Shown: positions 63,477 to 64,000 of the stretch, piece after piece
How the letters are laid out: every line of letters starts with the position of its first letter
Numbering within the stretch: position 1 is the stretch's first letter
DNA from: Cupriavidus pauculus
GTDB lineage: Bacteria; Pseudomonadota; Gammaproteobacteria; Burkholderiales; Burkholderiaceae
Length of the DNA stretch: 64,000 bases
Direction: 5' to 3'
Assembly (NCBI RefSeq): GCF_002858765.1
Contig: NZ_PJRP01000004.1
Coordinates: 255,415-319,414, forward strand
The notes under the pieces: model-generated
Told to the model about the DNA's origin: nothing
Seen by the model: the letters and a program-made list of their open reading frames with translations, nothing else
The model's database searches: none
Position numbers and translations under genes: made by a program

Positions 63477-64000
63477 GACATCACGGCCCGCATCAGCCTA
63501 TTCCATGGAGTCCTTGTTCAAATGGAGTCTTACTCGGTCCTCGTCGACTACGATTTGGCATCTTGGCCAGCGCTTGGGTTGTTCGAGCAATATGGAAAGA
63601 ACCCTGGATGGGCTCGGTCGGCGTGGACGCGCCCTCGAGGAAGGCATCTCGTCTTTCATTGCAACGCCATCCTTCCTCTGGGACAACGGCTCGTGCAACT
63701 CGAACTGCCTCTTGTCGATGACGCCAAAGGCAAGGAACCACATCGCCTCCTCGCCATCCCCTCATCGTTGATCATATGGATCGGTCACGGCGTCGCCGGA
63801 TATCAGGCGCTTGGCATGTCGCCTCGCGGCCACTACTGGTGGCCGCCCTCGCTCTCCGAATCGATCCAAGCGTAGGCGAGTAAGGAAGCCAGGCTTGGTC
63901 AGTGCGCTTCACGCGCCCAAGCCGGGCTGCCTTGTCAAGTTCGTGCCGCCAGGAAGACGGGGTTCGACTTTCCCGTCCCTGCCAGCGCAATCGGATAGTC
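63477..64000. other. Window end, coding status unclear
   Basis: A plus-strand frame at 63522-63875 (MESYSVLVDYDLASWPALGL) and minus-strand frames over the same DNA are all open. None has a clear ribosome site or recognised motif, so no gene is called. Confidence 0.35.

Noticed and set aside
63493..63765. A minus-strand gene at the window end.
   Set aside because: Competing frames on both strands are equally open and none shows a start signal or family match.

Overview
The window is high-GC DNA whose gene content points to a beta-proteobacterium of the Burkholderiaceae, most likely Cupriavidus or Ralstonia. Indicators are Bug-style regulators of aromatic catabolism, an OmpC-type porin, a lysine/alanine-rich histone H1-like protein, a ProQ/FinO RNA-binding protein and a type II quinohemoprotein alcohol dehydrogenase. 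No rRNA or tRNA gene and no CRISPR array was seen.

The dominant structure is a large Tn3-family transposon, 4594-43688 (39,095 bp). It is bounded by 33-bp perfect inverted repeats beginning GGGGTAATCG and flanked by an exact 5-bp target duplication, TTACC (4589-4593 and 43689-43693). It sits inside a host gene: joining the flanks after removing one TTACC restores a continuous 242-codon reading frame (4009-4593 plus 43694-43837). The element carries its own transposase (38219-41152) and a tyrosine recombinase (4774-6447). A candidate recombination core site lies just upstream of the recombinase gene. A second, internal copy of the right inverted repeat lies at 41276-41315.

The cargo is catabolic. 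From left to right it holds: (1) a LysR regulator divergent from an old-yellow-enzyme / pirin / isochorismatase-like / FAD-monooxygenase group; (2) an IS91-family transposase relic fused to the tail of a second FAD monooxygenase; (3) a LysR regulator divergent from a 14-kb collinear block. That block encodes an extradiol dioxygenase, a class II aldolase-type decarboxylase, an aromatic-acid MFS importer, a semialdehyde dehydrogenase, a hydratase, an oxalocrotonate decarboxylase, a tautomerase, an acylating acetaldehyde dehydrogenase, a hydroxy-oxovalerate aldolase, a porin and a complete five-gene ABC importer. Together they describe uptake and meta-cleavage of a carboxylated catechol to pyruvate and acetyl-CoA. 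Then come (4) an intact IS3-family element inserted in the loop of a terminator-like hairpin; (5) a converging second aromatic operon (ferredoxin-type reductase, VOC dioxygenase-like protein, FAH-family hydrolase, GlcG/HbpS protein) with LysR regulators; (6) an alpha/beta hydrolase and a decayed membrane-fusion-like gene; (7) tnpA and, between the two right-end repeats, an H-NS-like fragment, a secreted protein and a small lipoprotein.

The flanking host DNA on the left holds an iron-type alcohol dehydrogenase, an MFS transporter and a fatty-acid hydroxylase-type membrane enzyme. On the right are a SEC-C protein, a papain-like protease pair with foreign-looking composition, an NTF2-like protein, and an AraC regulator / aldehyde dehydrogenase / PQQ alcohol dehydrogenase unit. 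Further right are a decayed PQQ sugar dehydrogenase, the H1-like protein, an orphan AbiEi-type antitoxin, and small stress/RNA-binding/response-regulator genes separated by long stretches with little convincing coding content.
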